From positions 1-64,000 of the forward strand of contig CALEPX010000021.1 of NCBI GenBank assembly GCA_937911045.1: 64,000 bases of DNA, given 5' to 3'. The notes beneath the pieces were generated by a model. It saw only the letters and a list, made by a program, of their open reading frames with translations. It did no database searches and was not told the DNA's origin. The DNA is from an uncultured Fretibacterium sp. (lineage in GTDB: Bacteria; Synergistota; Synergistia; Synergistales; Aminobacteriaceae). How positions within the stretch are numbered: the stretch's first letter is position 1; every line of letters starts with the position of its first letter. Shown piece by piece: positions 8,807 to 18,474 of this stretch. The translations under genes were made by a program, and so were the position numbers.

Positions 8807-9664
8807 CTAGTGGCGTTTGCGCGAGAAGAATTTCTTGATCTTGCTAATTAGTCCTCTTGATGCGTAGGATTCCAAGTCCATTAGCGGCACGTCATGACCA
8901 AGCAATCTCTCGGCTATGTTCAGGTAAGCTTGTGCTGCTGGTGAATCAAGAGTCATTGTCATTGGCTCACCGTTATTTGTCGCGCGTATTACATTTTCGT
9001 CCTCGGGAACAACTCCGATCAAGTCAATCGACAGCACATCGAGAATGTCATCTTTTGCGAGCATGTCGCCATCTTGAACCATGTTTGGTCTCAGCCTGTT
9101 AATAATCAATCTAATCGGACTCTTGCCCATTGATTCAAGCATTCCGATAATTCTATCCGCGTCACGAACTGCCGGGATTTCCGGTGTAGTCACGACGAGA
9201 GCTTCATCTGCTCCTGCTGCTGCATTTCTGAATCCGCCTTCGATTCCTGCCGGGCAATCCAGGAATATAAAATCGAAATCCGGTTTTAACTGGTTGCACA
9301 AATCGACCATTTGTTCGGGATTAACAGCGTCTTTCGTGCGGGTTTGTGCTGCCGGCAAGAGATATAACCCGGGGACGCGCTTGTCCTTCACGAGTGCTTG
9401 ACTCAATTTGCAAGTACCCTCGATTACGTCAATGAAATTATACACAACGCGATTCTCAAGTCCCATGATTACATCGAGATTTCTCAGACCGACATCAGCG
9501 TCAACAGCAACAACTTTTTTGCCGAATTTCGCCAGAGCCGCCGCAATATTTGCCGTCGATGTAGTTTTGCCAACGCCGCCTTTGCCCGAGGTCGTCACGA
9601 TTACACGCGCAGGTGACCCCGATGATGAATTTGATGACTTTATTTCCGTATTCAGATCGCTCAA
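8807..9664 (-). CDS. minD: Septum site-determining ATPase MinD
   Basis: ParA/MinD deviant Walker A ATPase: VTTSGKGGVGKTTSTANIAA (P-loop near residues 27-34) with the signature lysine, and the C-terminal amphipathic membrane helix (LISKIKKFFSRKRH). It recruits MinC to the membrane and oscillates with MinE. I choose TTG 9664 as the start because AAGGAGG sits about 8 bases upstream; the in-frame TTG at 9682 would place that ribosome-binding site inside the gene. This gives 285 residues with a 17-residue polar Ser/Asn-rich extension before the usual N-terminus ARVIVTTSG, which is unusual for MinD. Confidence 0.94.
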   Translation of the reverse strand: MSDLNTEIKSSNSSSGSPARVIVTTSGKGGVGKTTSTANIAAALAKFGKKVVAVDADVGLRNLDVIMGLENRVVYNFIDVIEGTCKLSQALVKDKRVPGLYLLPAAQTRTKDAVNPEQMVDLCNQLKPDFDFIFLDCPAGIEGGFRNAAAGADEALVVTTPEIPAVRDADRIIGMLESMGKSPIRLIINRLRPNMVQDGDMLAKDDILDVLSIDLIGVVPEDENVIRATNNGEPMTMTLDSPAAQAYLNIAERLLGHDVPLMDLESYASRGLISKIKKFFSRKRH

Positions 9665-9705
9665 AAAAAGCTCCTCCTTCAAAATATATATTTCTAATTC
9701 AAGTT

Positions 9706-10485
9706 CTAACTCAAGCTCAGATTCTTGAAAAATTTATTCTCACGAATTACCGGCGTTCCATCTTCGAGTGTAATCAGCGCGCATTTGCTCCAACACGTCG
9801 TAGAGTCCGGATCTGCGTAACATAATTTATTCGCAAGTCTAATCTGAGGCGTTTCGAAACACCCGGACCAAACGAAAATATCTTTGCGTCCGTAGCCTCC
9901 AGCGTGAACGATTCCGTGCAATTTCCCCGCAACGATTATGCTGCCACCTGCGACAATTTCTGCGCCTGCATTCAAGTGCCCCCAGACCAGAACATCGCCT
10001 TCAGTTTCGATTCGTTGACCAGATCTGAGCGAATTGAAAATAATTTTCCAGCCCGGGTATTTCTTCTCCTTCAAGATAATATTTTTCTGCTCAGGAATCT
10101 GATTCACTTGCTTCAGCGATTTTTTCTCTTCGGGTTCGGGTTCCTGCGTAGAAAGTCCGGCACTGCGCAATAATTTTCTGCTCTCTTCGTTCTGACATAG
10201 CCACGCAATCACTCGAATATTCTTCTCCCAGACGATCTCACGCAGCATTTGAACTATCAATTCACTCGAACATTTTCGCGTCTGGAAATCCAGAACAACT
10301 CCCTGATTCTCCGGCAATTTGTAAACATCAGAAGGAATGCCTGCCAACAATCCGAGCAATTCGCTATCGTTCAGATTTTCCGGCAGAATATATTTCATTC
10401 CGTAGTGTGTCGTATCCGGTTTCAGGTTTGCCTCAGGTCGTCGGAAACGTCGTATTTTTCTTAAAATTGAATTTCCCAACATCAT
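9706..10485 (-). CDS. minC: Septum site-determining protein MinC
   Basis: MinC inhibits FtsZ ring assembly. The C-terminal beta-helix domain is typical: GDVLVWGHLNAGAEIVAGG and IIVAGKLHGIVHAGGYG, followed by IRLANKL. The N-terminal FtsZ-binding domain is diverged and separated from it by a Lys/Glu/Gln-rich linker around residues 120-140. The likely start is the first of two ATG codons at 10485 and 10482, giving 259 residues. There is no ribosome-binding site, and the promoter -10 ends only 7 bases upstream, so the mRNA may be leaderless. First gene of minC-minD-minE-rodA and divergent from flgM. Confidence 0.88.
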   Translation of the reverse strand: MMLGNSILRKIRRFRRPEANLKPDTTHYGMKYILPENLNDSELLGLLAGIPSDVYKLPENQGVVLDFQTRKCSSELIVQMLREIVWEKNIRVIAWLCQNEESRKLLRSAGLSTQEPEPEEKKSLKQVNQIPEQKNIILKEKKYPGWKIIFNSLRSGQRIETEGDVLVWGHLNAGAEIVAGGSIIVAGKLHGIVHAGGYGRKDIFVWSGCFETPQIRLANKLCYADPDSTTCWSKCALITLEDGTPVIRENKFFKNLSLS

Positions 10486-10492
10486 GTTATGT

Positions 10493-10501
10493 ATTATAGC
10501 A
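10493..10501 (-). promoter_or_regulatory. Extended -10 promoter for minC
   Basis: TGC-TATAAT on the minus strand, ending 7 bases before the minC ATG. No good -35 hexamer. Transcription from it would begin almost at the start codon. Confidence 0.6.
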
Positions 10502-10531
10502 ATTTTTTCGCGCAAAATTCATTCGCAAAAT

Positions 10532-10559
10532 TAAAGAACTCGATTCTCAAATCCGAAAT
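10532..10559 (+). promoter_or_regulatory. Possible sigma-28 promoter for flgM
   Basis: TAAAG at 10532 and CCGAAA at 10553 resemble the flagellar sigma (FliA) consensus TAAA-N15-GCCGATAA, with spacing one base longer than ideal. It lies about 80 bases before flgM, where a late flagellar promoter would be expected. Weak match. Confidence 0.3.
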
Positions 10560-10589
10560 TCCTAGTGAATATTACGAATACAAGAACAC

Positions 10590-10616
10590 AAATTTATCAA
10601 ATTTATCAAATTTATC
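10590..10616 (+). repeat. Three 9-bp tandem copies in flgM leader
   Basis: AAATTTATC is repeated three times without interruption just upstream of the flgM ribosome-binding site (GGGAG at 10621). It lies in untranslated leader, so changes in copy number could alter expression but not frame. Confidence 0.8.
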
Positions 10617-10635
10617 AAAAGGGAGCGTGAGAAAA

Positions 10636-10920
10636 ATGATTAGCAAGATCGGCGGACAGTATAATCTCGATGCACTAAACGGCAAGAAATCCAGAAAAAA
10701 CGTCTATTATGATAACAATGCGAATAAATCCGATGAAGCGGACTTCAGTTCGTTTGCAGTACATTTGTCGAAATACAACGCTGAATTAAAAAACATTCCT
10801 GATGTCAGAGAAGACTTAGTAGCAAATCTTAAAACCCAGATCGAGAGCGGAGATTATGTCCCACCGTTGGACAAACTTGCAAGCTCCCTGATAATTGCAG
10901 GAATGCTCGATAACGTGTAA
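10636..10920 (+). CDS. flgM: Anti-sigma-28 factor FlgM
   Basis: 94-residue FlgM, the anti-sigma factor that holds FliA (sigma-28) until the hook is complete and is then exported. The C-terminal sigma-binding helix is recognisable (VREDLVANLKTQIESGDY followed by PPLDKLASSLI). The N-terminus (MISKIGGQYNLDAL) and Lys/Asn-rich middle are flexible, as usual. Start ATG 10636 lies 10 bases after GGGAG. It is first in flgM-flgN-flgK-flgL, the normal late-flagellar order. Confidence 0.85.
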   Translation: MISKIGGQYNLDALNGKKSRKNVYYDNNANKSDEADFSSFAVHLSKYNAELKNIPDVREDLVANLKTQIESGDYVPPLDKLASSLIIAGMLDNV

Positions 10921-10923
10921 ATC

Positions 10924-11385
10924 ATGCGTTCAGAATTTGAATCTCTCACGGAGTCAGTACTCGACGAAGCAGATTGCTTGTATGACTTAATCGATGCGAT
11001 CCGTGAACAGCGTCAGGCTATGCGCGACAGAGACGAGGAACTTGTGAAAAACTTGATGGACGAAATTCGCGACATTTTCTTCGACGCACAAACAAAAGAA
11101 TCAATCCGGGATGACCTGGCGAAAAAATTGGCGGCAAAATATTCTTGTGAGCCAAAAGCTTCGTCTCTCGAAAAATTCATGAACGATTACGACAAAGCAA
11201 ATTTCAACGGGGCTGCCGATAGATTAACGCAGTCCATTTTTATTCTTAAATCCGAGATGCTGATATTAAACGGCATGATCGACCAGAACGAGCGTTACAC
11301 TTCCATGCTCTTATCTGAATGGCAGAGATTATCAGGCGGGCGGGCGCAATCTGGTGTTAATAATTCCTTAGATTTCAGGGGGTAA
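10924..11385 (+). CDS. flgN: Flagellar export chaperone FlgN-like
   Basis: 153-residue, almost entirely helical, acidic protein with no signal peptide or membrane segment. By family it should be the cytoplasmic export chaperone for the hook-filament junction proteins FlgK and FlgL, which are encoded directly downstream. The sequence itself is weakly conserved (ESLTESVLDEADCLYDLIDAIREQR at the N-terminus fits the FlgN pattern), so position between flgM and flgK carries much of the weight. It begins 3 bases after the flgM stop and ends 5 bases before flgK. Confidence 0.75.
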   Translation: MRSEFESLTESVLDEADCLYDLIDAIREQRQAMRDRDEELVKNLMDEIRDIFFDAQTKESIRDDLAKKLAAKYSCEPKASSLEKFMNDYDKANFNGAADRLTQSIFILKSEMLILNGMIDQNERYTSMLLSEWQRLSGGRAQSGVNNSLDFRG

Positions 11386-11390
11386 TAATC

Positions 11391-14300
11391 ATGAGTACAT
11401 TCTCAGGCATTGAAATGGGCAGACAGGCTCTCAACGCTTTCAGATTGGGTATGCAGACCGTCGGACACAACATAGCGAACATGGGCACAGAAGGCTATTC
11501 GAGACAACGCGTGAACTTCGCAACAGTTCAGCCCATGGATATTCAAAACGTCGGTCAACTCGGTCAGGGCATGAAAGCCGATGAGATTATCAGGATTCGC
11601 GACGAATTTCTCGATTTCCAGTACAGAAATACTCAGACAAGTCTTGGCTATTGGGAAAAAGTCAACGATTTATACACAGCGATTCAGAATTACATTTCAG
11701 AACCATCAAGTTCCGGCATAAGAACAGCATTAAACACTTTCTACAGCAATATGCAGGCGTTACAGCAACAACCAGAGGACGCTTCAGCACGTCGCAGCCT
11801 TGTCGAATCAGCTCACGCACTCGGCGATTCACTTTCGCTTTTTATAACCGGCATGGACACGTATAATGACTCCGTGAATTTGCAAGTTCAACAGTATGTT
11901 GCGGACGCGAACACGATTCTTTACGATATTGCAGCACTCAACAAAGAAATTTATCACGCCGAATCACTCAACCAGAATGCGAACGATTTGCGGGATCAGC
12001 GCGATGTTCTGGTAGACAAGCTCTCGAAAATGATGGACATCACATACTCAGAACCAATGGAAGTCAACGGTCAACAGGGCGAATTTTTCCTGACGCTCAA
12101 CGGGCGAACATTAGTTCAGGGCAGTAACGTTCGTGAAGTCAAAGCACACGCCTTCCAATGGGACAACAAAGTCTATTACGATGTGCAGGTTGCTCAGAAC
12201 GAATTTGACATAATCGATAATTGCTCAGTAGCTGATGTTTTGGCAACTGGTACAGAGGGTACGTATCAATTAACGGTCGATAGAATCGCGAACGGTGTTT
12301 CATGGACAATCGGTGGCGGTGACGCACATTGTTTGGAGACACGCTCAGTTCAGACGGCAAGTTTTAAGGACGGGAAAATTCTCAACGAGGACTCCGACAA
12401 ATCTGTTCCGCGAAAAATCAGCATCAGAACTCTAATCGATCCGGAAAGTGCTGGAACGCCAGACGCTGGCAAACCCGTAATCATGAATATCAAAATCGAC
12501 TGGGACGACACGGCTAACGGCTGGAAATTGCGCGCTGAGAAAGACGGCGTAGATTTGGGAATCACGAAAACATATTCAGGCGAAGATTTGACGGCTGCGA
12601 ATCTCGAAGAATTTGTGAAGAGTGCGAGAGATTCAGATTCTGCGTTCTCACATTTGCAAATCTCGTACGACAGCGAAACGCAATCACTGAAATTCTACGT
12701 TGATGACGAAGTGCCGCTAGAATTTACGGATTACAGCGGAATGCTCGGCGCGTTATCAACCGTTCAGACCGAATTAACCGACGTAAACATGAGAAACCGT
12801 GTTATGAGTGAGGACGACGCTCTGAATATCTCCGGCTCATTCAGGATTCAGGTTGGAACTCAGGGTACGCGCGTTACGTCGAATATTTTCCGTGAACGTG
12901 CTGGAGGTCTTGCATCGGGCGTAATTCTCGGCGATGGTGAAGCTGGTGACAAACATACGTTCAGAATCGGTGTCGCGGATTCTCAGGTCGATATTTCTGC
13001 AACATGGAATGATTCACTGGGGCAATGGGTATTATCAAGCGATTTCGGGGATACTCCTGTTATAGCAGATAACGGAACTCTCACAGTTGAGGACGTTTCG
13101 AACTTCATAAACGACACGATTAAATACGCAGCGAATCACGGCTCAAACAGTCTTGCACTCAACGGCATATCAACAACAGCAGGCCCGGCTAATGGCACGA
13201 AAGTTCAGTTCTATATCGATTCCAAAACCAGCAACTTGATCTCAATTTCTGACATTCAGGGAAACTTGGCTGAGAAAATGGGGATCGTGAACGATAATCC
13301 GGTAATTACGATAGACGTAGACTCAAGCGATTCACTCACAACGATCCGAAACAAGATTAACGAGAAATATCAGGAAGAATTGGGATTAACCGCTCCTGAA
13401 CAATGGGTACACGCTTCGATTGAACAGGCTGATGATCAGTCATATTATTTAACGATTGCTGCGGACGTTGCCGGTGAAGCTCAGAGAATTACGCTTATGG
13501 GCGCGGAAGATGGCAATATGCAGGTGTTGCGGCGTTTGGGACTTACCGCGAACGAATCAATCGGTACTGACCCGGATACCGGCGCGACAATTTACCGTGA
13601 AGTTTCTGCTATTCCTGCGACTGGAATTGCTCAGGATGCGTCATTCACGTTGAACGGCGTGCGTTATCTATCATCCGAAAACATGTTCAATCAGGCGAAA
13701 CGAATCCCTGCAACAGGCGGCACGGATTATTCAGCGTCAACACTCTCAGAAATCGGCGACGGAGGCATGTGGCTGAATCTGAAATCTTCAGGAATAGCGA
13801 ATATAACCGTCAAACATCACGTCAGAAGCGGCTCAATCAAGGCACTCGAAGAATCACGCGACTCGATAATTCCCGAAATAAAATCCCAGCTCGACACGAT
13901 GGCTTATAACCTGATTAACAACGTCAACGCATATAATTACTCGGGCTACGGAATCGCGAGCAGAATCGACACAACCGGCACACAATTCTTCAGCAATTCC
14001 GGCTTCAAAGCAGGTGCAGCCAAGAATCTCAACGTAACTGACGCAATCACAATGGACAACGCATTAATCGGAGCTGCAATGGGTCTGAAGGACGAGAACG
14101 GTATCGCAAGTTCCGGAAAATCCGGCGGTGCTGGCGATGGCACAAACGCATATCGCATGATGAATCTGAGTTGGGCGAAAACTTCTCTTGACGGCACAAT
14201 GACAATAGGCGAAATTTACGATTCGCTGCTCTCACAAATCGGTTCTGAAGCTGCGAGCGCAAGTCTCATGAATTCCACGCAAACTACGGTTGTTGAACAA

Positions 14301-14462
14301 ATCGACGCTGAACGTCAGGCAGTTTCGGGCGTTAATATCGACGAAGAACTCATGGACATGATAATCTTGAATCGGGCATTCGGTGCTATGTCGCGATATA
14401 TCACGGCGATGGACGAAATGTTGAACACGATTATTAACGGTTTCGGTTTAGTCGGACGATAA
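11391..14462 (+). CDS. flgK: Flagellar hook-associated protein FlgK (enlarged)
   Basis: First hook-filament junction protein. The N-terminus has the rod/hook signature (GRQALNAFRLGMQTVGHNIANMGTEGYSRQRV) and the C-terminus the matching helical D0/D1 segment (VSGVNIDEELMDMIILNRAFGAMSRY). At 1023 residues it is far longer than the usual 450-650. The extra central region holds repeated beta-rich units with a TIRNKINEK-like pattern that resemble the flagellin hook IN motif, predicting extra surface-exposed domains. It is exported by the flagellar apparatus with FlgN as likely chaperone. Start ATG 11391 follows GGGGG at 11379-11383. Upstream of flgL in the same operon. Confidence 0.93.
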   Translation: MSTFSGIEMGRQALNAFRLGMQTVGHNIANMGTEGYSRQRVNFATVQPMDIQNVGQLGQGMKADEIIRIRDEFLDFQYRNTQTSLGYWEKVNDLYTAIQNYISEPSSSGIRTALNTFYSNMQALQQQPEDASARRSLVESAHALGDSLSLFITGMDTYNDSVNLQVQQYVADANTILYDIAALNKEIYHAESLNQNANDLRDQRDVLVDKLSKMMDITYSEPMEVNGQQGEFFLTLNGRTLVQGSNVREVKAHAFQWDNKVYYDVQVAQNEFDIIDNCSVADVLATGTEGTYQLTVDRIANGVSWTIGGGDAHCLETRSVQTASFKDGKILNEDSDKSVPRKISIRTLIDPESAGTPDAGKPVIMNIKIDWDDTANGWKLRAEKDGVDLGITKTYSGEDLTAANLEEFVKSARDSDSAFSHLQISYDSETQSLKFYVDDEVPLEFTDYSGMLGALSTVQTELTDVNMRNRVMSEDDALNISGSFRIQVGTQGTRVTSNIFRERAGGLASGVILGDGEAGDKHTFRIGVADSQVDISATWNDSLGQWVLSSDFGDTPVIADNGTLTVEDVSNFINDTIKYAANHGSNSLALNGISTTAGPANGTKVQFYIDSKTSNLISISDIQGNLAEKMGIVNDNPVITIDVDSSDSLTTIRNKINEKYQEELGLTAPEQWVHASIEQADDQSYYLTIAADVAGEAQRITLMGAEDGNMQVLRRLGLTANESIGTDPDTGATIYREVSAIPATGIAQDASFTLNGVRYLSSENMFNQAKRIPATGGTDYSASTLSEIGDGGMWLNLKSSGIANITVKHHVRSGSIKALEESRDSIIPEIKSQLDTMAYNLINNVNAYNYSGYGIASRIDTTGTQFFSNSGFKAGAAKNLNVTDAITMDNALIGAAMGLKDENGIASSGKSGGAGDGTNAYRMMNLSWAKTSLDGTMTIGEIYDSLLSQIGSEAASASLMNSTQTTVVEQIDAERQAVSGVNIDEELMDMIILNRAFGAMSRYITAMDEMLNTIINGFGLVGR

Positions 14463-14510
14463 TAAAAGCGAAAACTAGAATCAGGAAATTCTTACAAAGG
14501 ACTGTTGAAC

Positions 14511-17500
14511 ATGCAAAGATTAACTACTGCCACGATGTACGGATCACTTCTGAACTCGCTGCAAAGTAGCCTGAGAAATATTCAGGATTTGCAAACTCAG
14601 ATTGCGTCCGGCAATAAATACACGAAACTCTCAGATAATCCTACGGCGATTGCACAGGCTCTGAAAATCGAATCGGCTCTGAACTCGAACGAACAATATC
14701 AGCAGAATAACCAGAACGCGATAACAATGCTGCGTTACGCTGACAGTGCGCTGGATAACGTTCTTGACGCGGTAAAAGATATTCGCACACTTGTAATTCA
14801 AGCCGGTGACGGAGCTTTGGACGAAACGCAACTCAATGACATAGTAGCGAGCATCGACGCTAAAAAACAGGTTATCGTTGACTCGCTTAATTCACGTGTC
14901 GCAGGACAATATATTTTCGGAGGCACGGATACTTCAACACCGCCGTTCACTCTTACATCTGATGGCTCAGTCGTGTATAACGGCAATGACGAACGGATCA
15001 AGTACACTTTGGCTGACGGATTGCTCGGAGATGTGACTTTTGCGGGAAGCGAAATTATCCCGACGGACGAGGACAGCTATTTTATATGCTCTCATAACGT
15101 TCCGCTGGATTGGCTCTGGACAGGGCGCGAAGAAAAAGTTCAGATTACAGTCGGCAATCGCACACTCTCAGTTTTTATTCCCGAAGATTGGATCGACGAA
15201 GTTGCCACGAAAACCAGTTCCGACGACAGCAACGTTACGGACTATAACAGATTCAGAGACCCAGGCGAAGTAACCGGAATCAGTCTTGATGATCTCGCGT
15301 CACTTGTGAATCGCTCATTATCCGAACAGGGCGCGAGTATGTTAGTAACGGCTTACGTCGAGAAGGACACGAATACGAATCAACAGCAATTAATTCTCAA
15401 GAGCAACACAACTGAGAAAATCGGAATCACAGGCTGGTCAGACACGGATTATTTACCGATGGCGCAATCGATTTCGAGCGTGAATATTGATGGGATTTTG
15501 CCAGACTGGTCGCAGTCAAACGACAAGGACGCTGTGAACGGTCTCATGGGTAACGCGAACTTGCTGAACTGGCGAGGCGGTGACAATTCCGGGAAAATAA
15601 CGATTACGCTTGAGGGCAACGATTACGAAATCGATTTAACCGGAATGAACTCAGTGACTGAACTCACGAAAGCTATCAACGAAGCAGTTCCGTCAAATGC
15701 TGAAGCCGGTGCAATGCCTGTAGCGTCATTATCCGTGGGAATTTCGGGAAGACTTGTGCTGCAATCCTCACGCGGGGAAATTTCTGTCTCGGGCAGTGAC
15801 GACACAATGAAAGAGATTTTCGGAACTGACAGCGGCGGAGTTACGCTCAACGGCACGACTACTATCACAAGTTCCAAAAGCACAATCTCAGTTCAATCCG
15901 GAACAGACCCAGCCGTGAAAATCTACATCAACGAGAACGACACTTTATCCAGCATTGCAGGGAAAATAAACTCGATTAACGGGATTTACTCGCGAATTTC
16001 GTCGAATAACAACCAGATGATAATTACGGCTCAGAGAATAGGCGATCAACCTGAGGACAGATTATCAGTCGATGCAGCTGCTGAATCTCTGCATTACCCG
16101 AAACTCACGATTACAGGCACGGGCGGTGCGTTGGATTTGTTCAATTTCGAAGATGATGGCACTCTTGAGAAAAATAAAGAAGGCGAGATAATCTCGGGCA
16201 TGATAATTTCCAAACAGGAGACGCGCGCCGTTGATCACAGCCACATGGACGTGTTTGATTATTTGGGAATGGAAACTGCAATGAAGAGCCGGGAATTTTC
16301 GATTGACGAGAAACTCACAGTTACAAGCGATACGCAATTACACTGGCGCGTGATGAGCGGTGGAAAAACTGCTGACATAAAACTCAACCCGGGCGAATAT
16401 TCACTGACAGATTTGGCGGACAGGCTCAAGAATGCCGGCGCAGGTTGGCTCGAAGTTACCGTTGACGTATTCAATGCGGACGAATCCGACATTAACGCTG
16501 ACGAGACTGAATCCGGAGTTGTTACGACAAACAATCACGAAGAACAAACTCAGAGATTAGTAATTCGCGGCTACAATGGTGAGCAGGTGCTATTCATCGA
16601 CATGAACGATCAGAATTACGCGGATGTTCTGGGACTTTCGACGGCTGTACGAACTGACGCATACACAACTGATGATGACGGCAACACGATTCCCGGAACT
16701 GGAATGCGCTGCGTGAATTTCCCCTCAGCTCCGTGCGTTGATGATAATATCGGCGTGAATTTGCGCGTCCAGATGAATTGCGGAATGTATTATGATATAA
16801 CCGTATCGAAATCCGCGGTTATGAATAATGCAACGGGCTTCGTTGATCGAAACAAGTTCATGAAGGAAATCGCGAATCAGGTGAACAAAATCGAAGGGCG
16901 TGAAGTCATGGGAGCAACTGTTCACGTGAACAAATCCGGCAAAGAAATCGACGATTCAGCAGCGTTATATTTCCTGTCCGGAGAATCTTTCACGGTTGTG
17001 GACATGCCGTTTTCTGATCCTGAGTGGGGCGATTATTCCGGCGGCTTGGCTGCACAGTTGGGTATTCACGGCGGAGTTACATCGAATCTCGCACAGACTG
17101 AGTACAAAATGCTTGATAACGCAACATTCGGCGAAGCATATGCAAATTATTTCCCGGCAGATGGCGGTACGATCAAATTCTCGAATCTTGCGCACTCAGT
17201 CGAGATTGACGTTAGCCCCGAAGATACTGTCAAAGATGTTATGGACAGATTACGAGTTCAGGCTGGCGATTGGCTGTACGTGAATTATTACGACACGCAC
17301 ATGGGACAGGACGACGTTCGAAACACGGGCGATTATCCGATTATATCGATCTCTTCGGTTGACGGTTCAGCGGTGAGCATTACGGATTCGAAGGGCAATA
17401 TTGCGCAGGATTATCTTGGGATCAGCACGGGTATTCAGACGCGGGTTGACGGTGACAATGGAATATTGCAATTTGACTGGAACGATGGCACGGCTACGAA

Positions 17501-18272
17501 CGCAAATGGCGCGAACGTTCTGAGAATCACAGTCGCAGGTTACTCGCACGATATAGATTTGACGGCGATGCGTGACGTTACGGACGATGAAGAGATCAAA
17601 GCCGATGATCTCGCAGAATTTATCAACGCAAGATTCCAGGATTACGACGTTCGAGCAGAAATTAACGATGATAAACAGCTTGTGATTTGGTCACCGAGGG
17701 GTTACGCGATCAAAATGGATTTCTTGAACAAAGACGAAAATGGCGAAGCTTCCGTGACGGATAAATTTCTCGGCTCAGAACGTTTGAACGCTACGTATTA
17801 TCGGGGCGGCTATAATCTTGAGGCAGACGCTTCAACACGCGGACTTGAATTTGACGATGACGGCAAAGTTGTCATGTACAGTTCGAGCATTCATTGTCAG
17901 AACGCAACGATTCGAAGCGGTGCGAACACTATGCGGCAAAACGCTTTCGGAACATTGAACGATATAACAGCAGCGATTAAATCCGGAAACCGTTCGGATC
18001 TGGAAGAGAAAATGCTGCCAAGATTGGACAACTTCATCAACAATTTGCTCGGAGTAATGTCGAGTGCCGGAGCTATGCGTGACAGATACGAAGCCAACAC
18101 CGACAAATTAATCACCGAGAACGCTATCATGGCGGAAGATTACGATTCGAAAGTCAAGATTGATCCCGCGGACGCAATTTCGCAGTTAATGGTCGCAGAT
18201 TACATGTATCAGGCGAATTTAGCAGTAATTTCACGGTTAATTCAGCCTACATTATTAGACTTTTTGAGTTAA
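14511..18272 (+). CDS. flgL: Flagellar hook-associated protein FlgL (giant)
   Basis: Second hook-filament junction protein, flagellin-like at both ends: N-terminal helices MQRLTTATMYGSLLNSLQSS with SGNKYTKLSDNPTAIAQALK and GQYIFGGTDTSTPPF, and a C-terminal helix ending in QLMVADYMYQANLAVISRL. I use ATG 14511 (AAAGGA about 9 bases upstream), not the TTG two codons before. It has 1253 residues, while most FlgL are about 300. The insertion of roughly 900 residues carries several beta-rich repeats of the form (I/V)xI-xxxD-(S/T)(L/V)xx(I/L)xxxIN, resembling the flagellin hook IN motif. It closes the operon and is followed by a terminator; fliW and csrA, often found next, are absent. Confidence 0.93.
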   Translation: MQRLTTATMYGSLLNSLQSSLRNIQDLQTQIASGNKYTKLSDNPTAIAQALKIESALNSNEQYQQNNQNAITMLRYADSALDNVLDAVKDIRTLVIQAGDGALDETQLNDIVASIDAKKQVIVDSLNSRVAGQYIFGGTDTSTPPFTLTSDGSVVYNGNDERIKYTLADGLLGDVTFAGSEIIPTDEDSYFICSHNVPLDWLWTGREEKVQITVGNRTLSVFIPEDWIDEVATKTSSDDSNVTDYNRFRDPGEVTGISLDDLASLVNRSLSEQGASMLVTAYVEKDTNTNQQQLILKSNTTEKIGITGWSDTDYLPMAQSISSVNIDGILPDWSQSNDKDAVNGLMGNANLLNWRGGDNSGKITITLEGNDYEIDLTGMNSVTELTKAINEAVPSNAEAGAMPVASLSVGISGRLVLQSSRGEISVSGSDDTMKEIFGTDSGGVTLNGTTTITSSKSTISVQSGTDPAVKIYINENDTLSSIAGKINSINGIYSRISSNNNQMIITAQRIGDQPEDRLSVDAAAESLHYPKLTITGTGGALDLFNFEDDGTLEKNKEGEIISGMIISKQETRAVDHSHMDVFDYLGMETAMKSREFSIDEKLTVTSDTQLHWRVMSGGKTADIKLNPGEYSLTDLADRLKNAGAGWLEVTVDVFNADESDINADETESGVVTTNNHEEQTQRLVIRGYNGEQVLFIDMNDQNYADVLGLSTAVRTDAYTTDDDGNTIPGTGMRCVNFPSAPCVDDNIGVNLRVQMNCGMYYDITVSKSAVMNNATGFVDRNKFMKEIANQVNKIEGREVMGATVHVNKSGKEIDDSAALYFLSGESFTVVDMPFSDPEWGDYSGGLAAQLGIHGGVTSNLAQTEYKMLDNATFGEAYANYFPADGGTIKFSNLAHSVEIDVSPEDTVKDVMDRLRVQAGDWLYVNYYDTHMGQDDVRNTGDYPIISISSVDGSAVSITDSKGNIAQDYLGISTGIQTRVDGDNGILQFDWNDGTATNANGANVLRITVAGYSHDIDLTAMRDVTDDEEIKADDLAEFINARFQDYDVRAEINDDKQLVIWSPRGYAIKMDFLNKDENGEASVTDKFLGSERLNATYYRGGYNLEADASTRGLEFDDDGKVVMYSSSIHCQNATIRSGANTMRQNAFGTLNDITAAIKSGNRSDLEEKMLPRLDNFINNLLGVMSSAGAMRDRYEANTDKLITENAIMAEDYDSKVKIDPADAISQLMVADYMYQANLAVISRLIQPTLLDFLS

Positions 18273-18316
18273 AATATTATATTCCACATTGAAATTATCT
18301 TCAAAAACGTTTTCAA

Positions 18317-18343
18317 TGCTCCCAATCACGGGGGCAATTTTTT
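18317..18343 (+). terminator. Intrinsic terminator after flgL
   Basis: Stem TGCTCCC / GGGGGCA (7 bp, one G-U) with a 6-base loop, followed by A and seven T. Just upstream, CATTGAAA and TTTTCAATG could form a second hairpin. Confidence 0.8.
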
Positions 18344-18474
18344 TGCGCATAATAACTGAATCGCAATTCTTATTTCTTTATTTCAATCCACGCAAAGCGG
18401 TAAACGGACTCTCCACTTATGCGACAAACTCCAGTGATATAAAACACTTTGCTTTACCATTTTAGGAGAAATAC
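18344..18474. other. Intergenic stretch with a CRISPR-repeat-like relic
   Basis: No gene is seen here. Read on the minus strand, the segment 18380-18425 begins GTCGCA and ends GCGTGGATTGAAAT, the conserved ends of type I-C CRISPR repeats, but it is 46 bp long instead of about 32 and occurs once, with no array or cas gene nearby. AGGAG at 18464-18468 is the ribosome-binding site of the decayed gene that follows. Confidence 0.35.
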
